Assembly (NCBI GenBank): GCA_963695155.1
Contig: CAVOGD010000001.1
Span: forward strand, 1-64,000
Origin: SG8-30 sp963695155
GTDB taxonomy: Bacteria; Pseudomonadota; Gammaproteobacteria; Steroidobacterales; Steroidobacteraceae
Direction of reading: 5' to 3'
DNA length: 64,000 bases
The notes beneath the pieces are model-generated. The model ran no database searches. It saw only the letters and a list, made by a program, of their open reading frames with translations, and was not told where the DNA came from. Within the stretch, counting starts at the first letter, position 1. Each line of letters begins with the position of its first letter. Shown piece by piece: positions 17,834 to 26,263 of this stretch. The position numbers and the translations under genes are program-made.

Positions 17834-17903
17834 CGGGTACCACCATCTGCGCAGGCCGTCATTAAGAGGCCGATGCCTCGCCTGCGGTCTTAGACGGCCC
17901 GGG
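17834..17903 (-). promoter_or_regulatory. L10 autoregulatory leader (L10(L12)4-binding RNA)
   Basis: On the minus strand the 305-nt rplA-rplJ gap contains the hallmark L10-leader core: GTCTAAGACCGCAGGCGAG, then CTTAAT, then GCCTGCGCAGATGGTG. The order, loop sequences and pairing (CCGCAGGC with GCCTGCG) match the E. coli rplJ leader that binds L10 and four L12 copies. The rest of the gap (17693-17833 and 17904-17997) is GC-rich without a convincing gene or promoter. Confidence 0.88.
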
Positions 17904-17997
17904 ACGCCTCGCGGCGACCCGGCCCATTGCGCGGGCCTGCGCCCGCCTTTGCCTGCGCCGTCGCGCCCCGCGGCGCCACGGCATTCCTGTCCTGCCC

Positions 17998-18693
17998 TCA
18001 GAGGTCCAGCGACGCGCGGTCCACGGTCACGCCGGGACCCATCGTCGAGGACAGCGTCAGGCGCTTGATGTAGATGCCCTTCGACGTCGACGGCTTCGCC
18101 TTCTGCAGGTCCGCCAGCAGCGCCATCAGGTTGCCCTTGATCGCCGCCGCCTCGAAGTCCGCCTTGCCGAGCGTGCAGTGCACGATGCCGGCCTTGTCGC
18201 AGCGGTAACGGACCTGGCCCGCCTTGGCGTTCTTCACGGCCGTCACCACGTCCGGCGTCACCGTGCCGACCTTCGGGTTCGGCATGAGGCCGCGCGGGCC
18301 CAGGATCTGGCCCAGCTGGCCCACGACCCGCATCGCGTCGGGGCTGGCGATCACGACGTCGAACTCGATCTGGCCGGCCTTGACCTTCTCGGCGATGTCT
18401 TCCAGGCCGACGAGATCGGCGCCGGCCTCGCGGGCCGCCTCCACGTTCTTGCCCTGCGTGAACACGGCGACGCGCACGTTCTTGCCGATGCCGTTCGGCA
18501 TGATCGTCGAGCCGCGCACCTGCTGGTCCGACTTGCTGGCGTCCACGCCCAGGTTCACGGCCACGTCCACCGACTCCCGGAACTTGGCGTTGGCCAGTTC
18601 CTTGACGATGCCGAGGGCCTCGTCGATCGGGTACTGGCGGCCGGGTTGCACGCGGCCCTTCCAGGCCTGCTGGCGCTTGATGACGGCTGCCAT
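17998..18693 (-). CDS. rplA: 50S ribosomal protein L1
   Basis: A 231-residue L1, the mobile E-site stalk protein. The motifs KFRESVDVAVNLGVDA near the start and GPRGLMPNPKVGTVT in the middle are diagnostic. It forms a tight pair with rplK (one base between the rplK stop and this ATG), and in E. coli L1 represses this pair by binding the rplK leader. The C-terminus is followed by the long rplJ leader. Confidence 0.96.
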   Translation of the reverse strand: MAAVIKRQQAWKGRVQPGRQYPIDEALGIVKELANAKFRESVDVAVNLGVDASKSDQQVRGSTIMPNGIGKNVRVAVFTQGKNVEAAREAGADLVGLEDIAEKVKAGQIEFDVVIASPDAMRVVGQLGQILGPRGLMPNPKVGTVTPDVVTAVKNAKAGQVRYRCDKAGIVHCTLGKADFEAAAIKGNLMALLADLQKAKPSTSKGIYIKRLTLSSTMGPGVTVDRASLDL

Positions 18694-18694
18694 G

Positions 18695-19126
18695 TCAGGT
18701 TCCCTCCACGTCGACGCCCATGCTGCGGGCGCTGCCCGCGATGGTGCGCACGGCGGCGTCCACGTTCCCGGCGGTCAGGTCGGGCGCCTTGGCCCTGGCG
18801 ATCTCCTCGAGCTGCGCGCGGGAGATGGTGCCCACCTTGCGGGTGTTGGGCGTGCCGGAACCCTTCTCGACGCCCAGTGCCTTGCGGATCAGCACGGCCG
18901 CCGGCGGCGTCTTCTGGATGAAGGTGAAGCTGCGGTCTCCATAGACCGTGATCACCACGGGAATCGGCAGTCCCTTCTCGAGGCTCTGCGTGGCAGCGTT
19001 GAACTGCTTGCAGAACTCCATGATGTTGACGCCTTGCTGGCCCAGCGCCGGGCCGACCGGCGGGCTGGGATTCGCCTGCCCGGCCGGTATCTGGAGCTTT
19101 ATATAGCCCTGTACCTTCTTCGCCAC
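18695..19126 (-). CDS. rplK: 50S ribosomal protein L11
   Basis: A 143-residue L11 starting at a GTG (19126) behind AAGGAG. It shows the PAGQANPSPPVGPALGQQGVN block and the C-terminal rRNA-binding domain, which holds the thiostrepton-binding region with GSARSMGVDVEG at the end. L11 is also required for RelA activation in the stringent response. Upstream, between it and nusG, lies an unusual palindromic GTGAT repeat element. Confidence 0.96.
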   Translation of the reverse strand: MAKKVQGYIKLQIPAGQANPSPPVGPALGQQGVNIMEFCKQFNAATQSLEKGLPIPVVITVYGDRSFTFIQKTPPAAVLIRKALGVEKGSGTPNTRKVGTISRAQLEEIARAKAPDLTAGNVDAAVRTIAGSARSMGVDVEGT

Positions 19127-19170
19127 GAATCACTCCTTACGGGTGCAAGCGCCGTGAGGCTCCCCGTGTG

Positions 19171-19258
19171 TTCACAGTGAGCTGTGATCAGTGATCCGTG
19201 ATTGGAAAGAGGCTCGCGTCGCCTCTGGCCGATCACCAATCACCAGTCACCGATCACC
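19171..19258. repeat. palindromic ATCAC/GTGAT repeat element between nusG and rplK
   Basis: On the plus strand one arm reads GTGATCAGTGATCCGTGATTGG (19187-19205 region) and the other reads GATCACCAATCACCAGTCACCGATCACC (about 19230-19257). They are separated by a small inner hairpin (AGAGGC/GCCTCT) at about 19209-19227. The arms can fold into a long imperfect cruciform. A related element sits between tRNA-Trp and tuf at 20304-20376. This is seen directly; function is unknown (terminator-like, processing signal or mobile repeat). Confidence 0.6.
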
Positions 19259-19264
19259 CTCTCC

Positions 19265-19798
19265 TCAGGCCTTCTCGACCTGACTGAAATCCAGTTCCAC
19301 CGGCGTCGAGCGGCCCAGGATCTGGACCGCCACCTGCAGGCGGCTCTTCTCGTAGTTGACCGACTCGACCACGCCGTTGAAGTCGTTGAACGGGCCGTCC
19401 GCGACCCGCACCATCTCGCCCGGCTCGAACAGCACCTTCGGCCGCGGCTTCTCGACGCCCTCCTCGACCCGGCGCAGGATGGCATTCGCCTCCTTCTCCG
19501 AGATCGGCGTGGGCCGGTCCGGCGCGCCGCCGATGAAGCCGAGCACCTTGGGCGTCTCCTTGACGAAGTGCCAGGTCTCGTCGTCCATCTCCATCTGCAC
19601 CAGCACGTAGCCGGGGAAGAACTTGCGCTCGCTCTTGCGCTTCTGCCCGCCGCGCATCTCGACCAGTTCCTCGGTCGGCACCAGCACTTCGCCGAACTTC
19701 TGCTCGAGGCCGTGCAGCTTGATGCGGTCGCGCAGGCTCGTGGCGACCTTGTGCTCGAAATTCGAGTAGGCGTGAACGACGTACCAACGCAGCGCCAC
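19265..19798 (-). CDS. nusG: transcription termination/antitermination protein NusG
   Basis: A 177-residue NusG: the NGN domain (RWYVVHAYSNFEHKVA at the start, then FFPGYVLVQMEMDDETWH) and a C-terminal KOW domain (FEPGEMVRVADGPFNDFNGVVE). It binds RNA polymerase and links it to Rho or to S10 on the ribosome. Starts with GTG at 19798, 3 bases after secE, the conserved secE-nusG pairing. Confidence 0.96.
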   Translation of the reverse strand: MALRWYVVHAYSNFEHKVATSLRDRIKLHGLEQKFGEVLVPTEELVEMRGGQKRKSERKFFPGYVLVQMEMDDETWHFVKETPKVLGFIGGAPDRPTPISEKEANAILRRVEEGVEKPRPKVLFEPGEMVRVADGPFNDFNGVVESVNYEKSRLQVAVQILGRSTPVELDFSQVEKA

Positions 19799-19801
19799 GG
19801 C

Positions 19802-20182
19802 TCAACCCCCCTGGCCGGTCAGCTGGCGGGTCGCCCAGGCCAGCAGCATGTCCACCAGCCAGAAGAACACGCCCAGCAGCAGCACGAACACGAACACCAC
19901 CAGCGTCGTCTGCAGCGTCTCCTGGCGCGTCGGCCACACCATCTTGCGCAGCTCCACGCGCGAGCCCTGCACGAACAGCCAGATCGCCTGGCCCTGCGCC
20001 GACCAGAACAGCAGCGCCGAGCCGAGCGCCACGCCGGCCAGCACCATCAGCAGGCGCAGCGCGTTCGGCAGTTCCGCGAACCAGTAGTAGCCGCCGATGC
20101 CCGCGATCAGGGTGATCACGGCCAGCAGCAGCTTCGCAGTGTCGATGACGGACGAACCGCCCTGGTCAACTTGCTCGCTCAT
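19802..20182 (-). CDS. secE: preprotein translocase subunit SecE
   Basis: A 126-residue SecE. The ATG at 20182 (MSEQVDQGGSSV) is preferred over an upstream in-frame extension that would run into tRNA-Trp. Three hydrophobic segments are visible: LLLAVITLIAGIGGYYW, ALRLLMVLAGVALGSALLFW and LVVFVFVLLLGVFFWLVDML. The conserved amphipathic cytoplasmic helix ELRKMVWPTRQETLQTT precedes the last one, as in the E. coli three-TM form. It stabilises SecY in the inner membrane. Located between tRNA-Trp and nusG. Confidence 0.93.
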   Translation of the reverse strand: MSEQVDQGGSSVIDTAKLLLAVITLIAGIGGYYWFAELPNALRLLMVLAGVALGSALLFWSAQGQAIWLFVQGSRVELRKMVWPTRQETLQTTLVVFVFVLLLGVFFWLVDMLLAWATRQLTGQGG

Positions 20183-20224
20183 GACTTCCCGTATCCATCC
20201 GTGTCGCCAGCGCCCCGCGGGCGG

Positions 20225-20300
20225 TGGCAGGGCAGGAGGGAATCGAACCCCCAACCTGCGGTTTTGGAGACCGCCGCTCTGCCAATTGAGCTACTGCCCT
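20225..20300 (-). tRNA. tRNA-Trp (CCA anticodon)
   Basis: A 76-nt cloverleaf on the minus strand beginning AGGGCAGTAGCTCAATTGG, with anticodon loop CTCCAAA, GGTTCGATTCC T-arm and encoded 3' CCA. The position between tuf and secE is conserved in gammaproteobacteria. Confidence 0.95.
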
Positions 20301-20303
20301 TCC

Positions 20304-20376
20304 GTCGATCAGTGATCAGTGATCGGTGATCGGTGATCGGTCCGATCACTGCTCACCAGTCACTGGTCACTCCCTG
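20304..20376. repeat. palindromic GTGATCGG repeat element between tRNA-Trp and tuf
   Basis: On the plus strand the arm is a run of short units (GATCAGTGATCAGTGATCGG, then GTGATCGGTGATCGG), followed by CCGATCAC and degenerate inverted units (TGCTCACCAGTCACTGGTCAC). The centre is a perfect GTGATCGG-x-CCGATCAC palindrome. Related in sequence and design to the element at 19171-19258. Both lie between co-transcribed minus-strand genes. Confidence 0.6.
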
Positions 20377-20379
20377 TCC

Positions 20380-21570
<1,191 letters not shown>

Positions 21571-21684
21571 GAGTCACCTCAAGGAAATCGACCGAACTTC
21601 ACAACGGGACCCGCGGGGGTCCCTCCAGGTATTCCGACCTCGCCCGCCTCGCTTCACCGGCCGCCGCGGCGGCCGCCTGCTGTC

Positions 21685-21760
21685 TGGAGCCCACGACCGG
21701 AATCGAACCGGTGACCTCGTCCTTACCAAGGACGTGCTCTACCGACTGAGCTACGTGGGC
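21685..21760 (-). tRNA. tRNA-Thr (GGT anticodon)
   Basis: A 76-nt cloverleaf beginning GCCCACGTAGCTCAGTCGG, anticodon loop TTGGTAA, T-arm CCGGTTCGATTCCGG, encoded CCA (21685-21687). Last tRNA before tuf in the tRNA-tuf operon. Confidence 0.95.
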
Positions 21761-21804
21761 CTCGTTCCTCTCCTGAGCCCGGATCCATCGCGCCGCGCCA
21801 GGAA

Positions 21805-21878
<74 letters not shown>

Positions 21879-21945
21879 ACTCACACTCCCCGAAAACGCA
21901 AGCTCACGGGCCGCTCTATATTGCCGTTCCCCCGGGTCGTTCAAC

Positions 21946-22031
21946 TGGTGGAGGGGGTAGGATTCGAACCTACGAAGGCATGAGCCAGCAGATTTACAGT
22001 CTGCCCCCGTTGGCCGCTTGGGTACCCCTCC
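21946..22031 (-). tRNA. tRNA-Tyr (GTA anticodon)
   Basis: An 86-nt class II tRNA (long variable arm) beginning GGAGGGGTACCCAAGCGG, anticodon loop CTGTAAA, T-arm AGGTTCGAATCCT, encoded CCA. First gene of the operon, about 10 bases after the expected transcription start. Confidence 0.95.
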
Positions 22032-22047
22032 GGCAAATGAGCCGCGT

Positions 22048-22076
22048 ATTTTCGGTTGCCAGCGCGGGCGTGTCAA
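22048..22076 (-). promoter_or_regulatory. sigma70 promoter of the tRNA-tuf operon
   Basis: Minus strand: perfect -35 TTGACA (22071-22076), 17-nt spacer, -10 GAAAAT (22048-22053), followed by a GC-rich discriminator (ACGCGGC). The GC-rich discriminator is the known feature of stringently controlled stable-RNA promoters. Confidence 0.75.
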
Positions 22077-22228
22077 CGCCGCTTTAGGGTGGGAACCGGG
22101 CCGGAGCGGGGCCCCGGCCGGCTTTCGCCGCCTCATAACGGCCCGGCCGGCGGCCGCACCCGCACCGGGGCACCACGGCGGGAACCCGCCGCCCCCCCTG
22201 CCGGGGGCCTGATCGCGCACCCCCGCGC

Positions 22229-23200
22229 TCAGGCCAGGAGCCCGGCGAAGCTGGCCACGTCGATGTTGGCCCCGCAGGCGATCAGCCCGACCCGGCGGCC
22301 CATCAGCCGCTCGCGCAGCGGCCCCAGCAGCGCGGCGGTCGCGGCCGCCCCCGCCGGCTCGACGGCGATCTTGGCCTGCTCCAGCAGGAACCTGACCGCG
22401 CGCCGCAATTCGTCATCGTCCACCAGCACCAGCCCGTCCACGTTGTCGCGGCACAGCGCGAACGAGTACGGCAGGGCGTAGGGCGCCCCCAGGCTGTCGG
22501 CGATGGTGGCCACGCGCTCGATCGACTGCGGGCGCCCTGCCGCGAAGCTGCGGTGCATGGAGTCCGCGCCGACCGGTTCGACGCCGAACACCTGGCAGCG
22601 GGCGTTGACCAGCTTGACCGCGGCGGCCACGCCGGCGCACAGGCCGCCGCCGCCGATCGGCACCACCACCGCGTCGAGGTCGGGCACCTGTTCCATGAGC
22701 TCCAGGCCCAGGGTCGCGGTGCCCAGCGCCGTGCGCGGCCCCTCGAACGGGTGGATCAGCACCCGGGCCTCGGTGTCCTGCAGCGCCTCGACCCGCTTGA
22801 AACCGGCATGGGCGTCGTCGGCAAACTCGATCTCGGCGCCCCACTCGCGGCACTTCTGCACCCGGAACGGGTTGGCGCTGGCGATCATCACGATCTTGGC
22901 GTGGGTGCCCGCCACGCGCGCCGCGTAGGCGGTCGCGATCGCGTGGTTGCCGGCGCTGATGGCGCACACGCCGCGGCGCCGTTCCTCGGGTGTCAGCGCC
23001 AGGATGTTGAGCAGCGCGCCGCGCGGCTTGAAGCTGCCGGTGCGCTGGAACAGCTCCAGCTTCAAGAGCGGGCGGGTGCCCGAGCCGAAGGCCTTTTCCA
23101 CGGTCGGGCCGGCGAGTTCGTGAACGGGTGTCGTGCGGATGAGGTCGCCCAGCTGCTGCCGTGCGGCCCGTATGTCCTCGATCCTGATGCGCGGATGCAC
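22229..23200 (-). CDS. threonine/serine dehydratase-like PLP enzyme (no ACT domain)
   Basis: A 323-residue fold-type II PLP enzyme. The PLP lysine is K58 in TGSFKPRGA, the phosphate-binding and substrate loop is SAGNHA (82-87), and the PLP-phosphate glycine loop GGGGLCAG lies at about 177. There is no C-terminal ACT regulatory domain, so it resembles the short catabolic (TdcB-like) or serine-racemase/dehydratase branch rather than biosynthetic IlvA. I chose the GTG at 23200 because GAGGGG lies 5 bases upstream and the longer open frame has an unconserved start. Exact substrate (Thr, Ser or 3-hydroxyaspartate) is not resolvable. Convergent to nothing; stands alone next to the tRNA-tuf promoter. 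Confidence 0.8.
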   Translation of the reverse strand: MHPRIRIEDIRAARQQLGDLIRTTPVHELAGPTVEKAFGSGTRPLLKLELFQRTGSFKPRGALLNILALTPEERRRGVCAISAGNHAIATAYAARVAGTHAKIVMIASANPFRVQKCREWGAEIEFADDAHAGFKRVEALQDTEARVLIHPFEGPRTALGTATLGLELMEQVPDLDAVVVPIGGGGLCAGVAAAVKLVNARCQVFGVEPVGADSMHRSFAAGRPQSIERVATIADSLGAPYALPYSFALCRDNVDGLVLVDDDELRRAVRFLLEQAKIAVEPAGAAATAALLGPLRERLMGRRVGLIACGANIDVASFAGLLA

Positions 23201-23474
23201 GCTGCCCCTCGCTGGCCGTTGCGTGCAGCGATGGTAGCCGATGGCGGCGGCGTTCAAGGCGACGGGGCGCAGGGCGCGCGGCGCGGCGCCAACGGGCGGT
23301 TTTTTGCAGTGCATTAAGCCCCACCTCAACCTGACCTGCCCGCTAAATCCTTGAATTCCCGGGGCGTCCGCCTGGCGGCACGAGGGGGGCCATGGCGCGC
23401 TTCCAACGCAGGCAGGCGAACGGCATACTCAGCGTCGATTTCGTCTCGACGAATAACAAAGCGGGGATAGGGAG

Positions 23475-23750
23475 ATGGAGCGCCGGTTGCACACGCGCCA
23501 TCGGGCACGCACCACGGTGTACCTCAGCGTTCCAGGTCGCAACGGCAAGCTGTGCCGCGCGCACAACCTGAGTGCCAACGGTGTGTTCGTCGAGACACGC
23601 AACCTGGGCCTGCGCAAGGGCGCGATCGTCGAGTTGGCCTTCGCCATCAACCTGGGCAAGGTCACCAAGATCCACCGCCGCCAGGCCATCGTGGCGCACG
23701 TTTCGCACGGCGGCACGGGGCTGCGGATGCAGGGCTACGGAGGGCACTGA
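23475..23750 (+). CDS. PilZ-domain protein, probable c-di-GMP receptor
   Basis: A 91-residue stand-alone PilZ domain. Both c-di-GMP-binding motifs are visible: RxxxR (RHRAR near residues 9-13) and the NxSxxG motif (NLSANG) at about 34-39, followed by the GVFVET strand typical of the fold. Stand-alone PilZ proteins usually act as adaptors in motility, type IV pili or exopolysaccharide control; the partner is unknown here. Purine-rich GGGAG directly precedes the ATG. An intrinsic terminator follows, so it is monocistronic. Confidence 0.85.
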   Translation: MERRLHTRHRARTTVYLSVPGRNGKLCRAHNLSANGVFVETRNLGLRKGAIVELAFAINLGKVTKIHRRQAIVAHVSHGGTGLRMQGYGGH

Positions 23751-23786
23751 CGAACCGGACCGACCCGCGACAAGTTCCATGTCGGG

Positions 23787-23834
23787 AGAGGGGGCACCGC
23801 GGCCAGCCGGCCCGGTGGCCCCTCTTTCTTTTTG
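23787..23834 (+). terminator. intrinsic terminator after the PilZ gene
   Basis: Stem GAGGGGGCACCG...CGGTGGCCCCTC with a GC-rich loop, followed by TTTCTTTTT on the plus strand. Confidence 0.8.
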
Positions 23835-23943
23835 GGGTTGCCGCGGGCGGGGCGCGCCGCCGCCGGTCGCAGCATGCGGTTAGTATTGTGCGCGGCACGG
23901 CGGCGCGAGCCATGCGCCGCCACCGGGCAGCAGGGGGGACGCC

Positions 23944-24909
23944 ATGCCACGCATCCACGACGACATTCTCGGCACCATCGGCCATACGCCGCTGGTCCGC
24001 CTCAACAAGATCGGCCGCGACCTGCCGGGCCGCATCGCCCTGAAGCTCGAGTTCTTCAATCCCTGCGGCAGCGTCAAGGACCGCATCGCGGTCAGCATGA
24101 TCGAGGCGCTCGAGGCGCAGGGACGGATCGGCCCTGACACGATCCTCGTGGAGCCGACCAGCGGCAATACCGGCATCGGACTGGCCTTCGTGGCGGCCGC
24201 CAAGGGCTACCGGCTGCTGCTGACCATGCCGGACACCATGAGCATCGAGCGCCGCCGCATGCTGGCGGCTTTCGGCGCCGAACTGGTGCTCACCGACGGC
24301 TCGAAGGGCATGACCGGCGCCATCGAGCGCGCACAGGCGATCGTGGACGAGGACCGTGCGCACCGCGTGCTGGTCGGCCAGTTCACCAACCCCGCCAACC
24401 CCGAGATCCACCGGCGCACGACCGCCGAGGAGATCTGGGCGGATACCGACGGCGCGGTGGACCTGCTGGTCTGCGGCGTCGGCACCGGCGGCACGCTGAC
24501 CGGCGTCGCCGCGGTGATCAAGGAGCGCAAGCCCTCGTTTCGGGTGATCGCCGTCGAGCCGGCCGACAGCCCGGTCCTGTCCGGCGGCGAGCCGGGCCTG
24601 CACAAGATCGCCGGCATCGGTGCCGGCTTCATCCCGCAGGTGCTGGATCGCTCGCTCATCGACGAGGTCATCCAGGTCAGCAACGAGGTCGCCGCGGAAT
24701 TCGCGCGGCGCCTCGGGCGCGAGGAAGGGATCCTGGTCGGCATCTCGTCGGGCGCCGCCCTGGCCGCCGCACTGAAGGTGGCCGCCAGGAAGGAAAACCG
24801 CGACAAGCTGATCGTGACCATCATCCCGAGCTTCGGCGAGCGCTACCTGTCGACCTGGCTGTATGAGGAGGCCCCCCGCAGTGACCAGAGCCACGTCGTC
24901 AAGCGCTGA
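23944..24909 (+). CDS. cysK: cysteine synthase (O-acetylserine sulfhydrylase)
   Basis: A 321-residue fold-type II PLP enzyme making cysteine from O-acetylserine and sulfide. The PLP lysine is K45 in NPCGSVKDR, and the substrate loop is TSGNTG (72-77). The phosphate-binding glycine loop GTGGTLTG lies at about 180, and the C-terminal serine of ISSGAA is present. The next gene, a serine acetyltransferase, begins within its 3' end, so the pair makes and consumes O-acetylserine. The serine acetyltransferase ends GGGGI, the isoleucine tail through which such enzymes dock into CysK active sites, which supports complex formation. Confidence 0.92.
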   Translation: MPRIHDDILGTIGHTPLVRLNKIGRDLPGRIALKLEFFNPCGSVKDRIAVSMIEALEAQGRIGPDTILVEPTSGNTGIGLAFVAAAKGYRLLLTMPDTMSIERRRMLAAFGAELVLTDGSKGMTGAIERAQAIVDEDRAHRVLVGQFTNPANPEIHRRTTAEEIWADTDGAVDLLVCGVGTGGTLTGVAAVIKERKPSFRVIAVEPADSPVLSGGEPGLHKIAGIGAGFIPQVLDRSLIDEVIQVSNEVAAEFARRLGREEGILVGISSGAALAAALKVAARKENRDKLIVTIIPSFGERYLSTWLYEEAPRSDQSHVVKR

Positions 24910-25813
24910 GCCGCCCGGGCACGCGGCGGTGCTCGACGGGTTGCTGCGGCCTGCCGCGGGCGGCGGCTTCGCGGCGCTCGGTTCCGGCACGCTGCCGGAC
25001 CGCGGCGCCGCGTTGCAGATCGCGGAGCGGCTGCACCGCCTGTTGCTGCCGGAGACGCTGGCCGGCGCCGGCGACGAGGCGGCCGTCCGCGCCGCGCTCG
25101 AGAAGGAACTGCCGGCGCTCGATTCGGTGCTCGCGAAGAAGATCGCGCTGGCGCTGGACTTCCAGGATCGCCTCGACGGGCTGCCCGAGGCGCTGGACCG
25201 TCGCGATGCCGACGGTGCACGCCTGGCCGGCGCAGTCCTCGACGGCCTGCCGGAGTTGCGCCAGCACCTGTTCGACGACGCGCGCGCGGCCTATCGCGGC
25301 GATCCCGCCTGCCGCGACCCGGTCGAGGCGCTGTACGCGTATCCGGGCGTGTTCGCGGTCACCCGTCACCGCCTGGCGCACCTGCTGCATGGACTCGGCG
25401 TGCCGCTGCTGCCGCGGCTGATCGCCGAGCACGCCCACACCATCACCGGCATCGACATCCATCCGGGCGCGACCATCGGCCGCGCCTTCTTCATCGACCA
25501 CGGCACCGGCGTCGTGATCGGCGAGACGACCATCATCGGCGACCGCGTGCGCCTGTACCAGGGCGTGACGCTGGGCGCGCGCAGCTTCGAGGTGGACGCC
25601 GACGGCAACCTGGTCAAGGGCCAGCCCCGGCACCCGATCGTCGAGGACGACGTCACCATCTACGCCAGCGCCACCGTGCTGGGCCGCGTCCGCATCGGCC
25701 GCGGCAGCGTCATCGGCGGCAACGTGTGGCTGACCCACGGCGTGCCGGCCGGCTCGCGCGTCTACCAGGCCGAGCCGCTGGAGTCCGGGTTCGTGGGCGG
25801 CGGCGGCATTTAG
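24881..25813 (+). CDS. serine O-acetyltransferase (EpsC/CysE type)
   Basis: About 310 residues: an N-terminal helical region (roughly 1-170) and a C-terminal left-handed beta-helix of hexapeptide repeats from about 180. The repeats include GIDIHPGATIGRAFFIDHGTG with the catalytic His (DIHPG and DHGTG) and VIGETTIIGD. It transfers acetyl from acetyl-CoA to serine, and the C-terminal isoleucine is the CysK-docking residue. I favour the GTG at 24881 with TGAGGAG upstream; an ATG at 24863 is an alternative. It overlaps cysK by 29 bases, indicating translational coupling. The helical N-terminus is longer than in E. coli CysE. Confidence 0.88.
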   Translation: MTRATSSSAEPPGHAAVLDGLLRPAAGGGFAALGSGTLPDRGAALQIAERLHRLLLPETLAGAGDEAAVRAALEKELPALDSVLAKKIALALDFQDRLDGLPEALDRRDADGARLAGAVLDGLPELRQHLFDDARAAYRGDPACRDPVEALYAYPGVFAVTRHRLAHLLHGLGVPLLPRLIAEHAHTITGIDIHPGATIGRAFFIDHGTGVVIGETTIIGDRVRLYQGVTLGARSFEVDADGNLVKGQPRHPIVEDDVTIYASATVLGRVRIGRGSVIGGNVWLTHGVPAGSRVYQAEPLESGFVGGGGI

Positions 25814-25821
25814 CGGGGCCG

Positions 25822-26155
25822 GAGGAGTCAGACCCCGGACGGGGTCAGACTCCATTTCCTTGCGGGATAAGACTCCCATTCCTTGCGGGGTCTGACCCTT
25901 CCAGGGTCTGACCCCTCCGCACCCCGGCGATGGAAGCGCGCTGCCGCCCTCGACGATCAGGAGGAGTCAGACCCCGGACGGGGTCAGACTCCAGTTCCTT
26001 GCGGGGTCTGACCCTTCCAGGGTCTGACCCCTCCGCACCCCGGCGATGGAAGCGCGCTGCCGCCCTCGACGATCGGGAGGAGTCAGACCCCGGACGGGGT
26101 CAGACTCCATTTCCTTGCGGGGTCTGACCCTTCCAGGGTCTGACCCCTCCACACC
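25822..26155. repeat. three tandem copies of a REP-like palindromic repeat unit
   Basis: Units begin at 25822, 25961 and 26077 (GAGGAGTCAG), so periods are 139 and 116 nt. The 23-nt difference is an internal partial duplication in unit 1. Each unit has two quasi-palindromes built on GTCAGAC/GTCTGAC: GGAGTCAGACCCC-GGAC-GGGGTCAGACTCC, and GGGGTCTGACCC-TTCCA-GGGTCTGACCCC. Each stem is 12-13 bp with one central mismatch. The two inter-unit spacers (GCACCCCGGCGATGGAAGCG onward) are nearly identical. The design matches REP/BIME elements mobilised by RAYT (TnpA-REP) transposases; none is in this window. Confidence 0.85.
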
Positions 26156-26263
26156 GACACAAACGGCACGTGACATGCGCAGGTCCGGGGTCCGGCTCCT
26201 CCTCATTGCACGAAGCAGCCCGACGCTCTAACGTCGGGGCTCCCCCACCGACGAGAACGTGCC

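Noticed and set aside
25822..26155. CRISPR array
   Set aside because: Only three units of 116-139 nt with internal palindromes and near-identical spacers; no short direct repeat/unique spacer pattern and no cas genes.
25726..26231. Several small frames across the repeat block
   Set aside because: They are translations of the palindromic repeat units, not genes.
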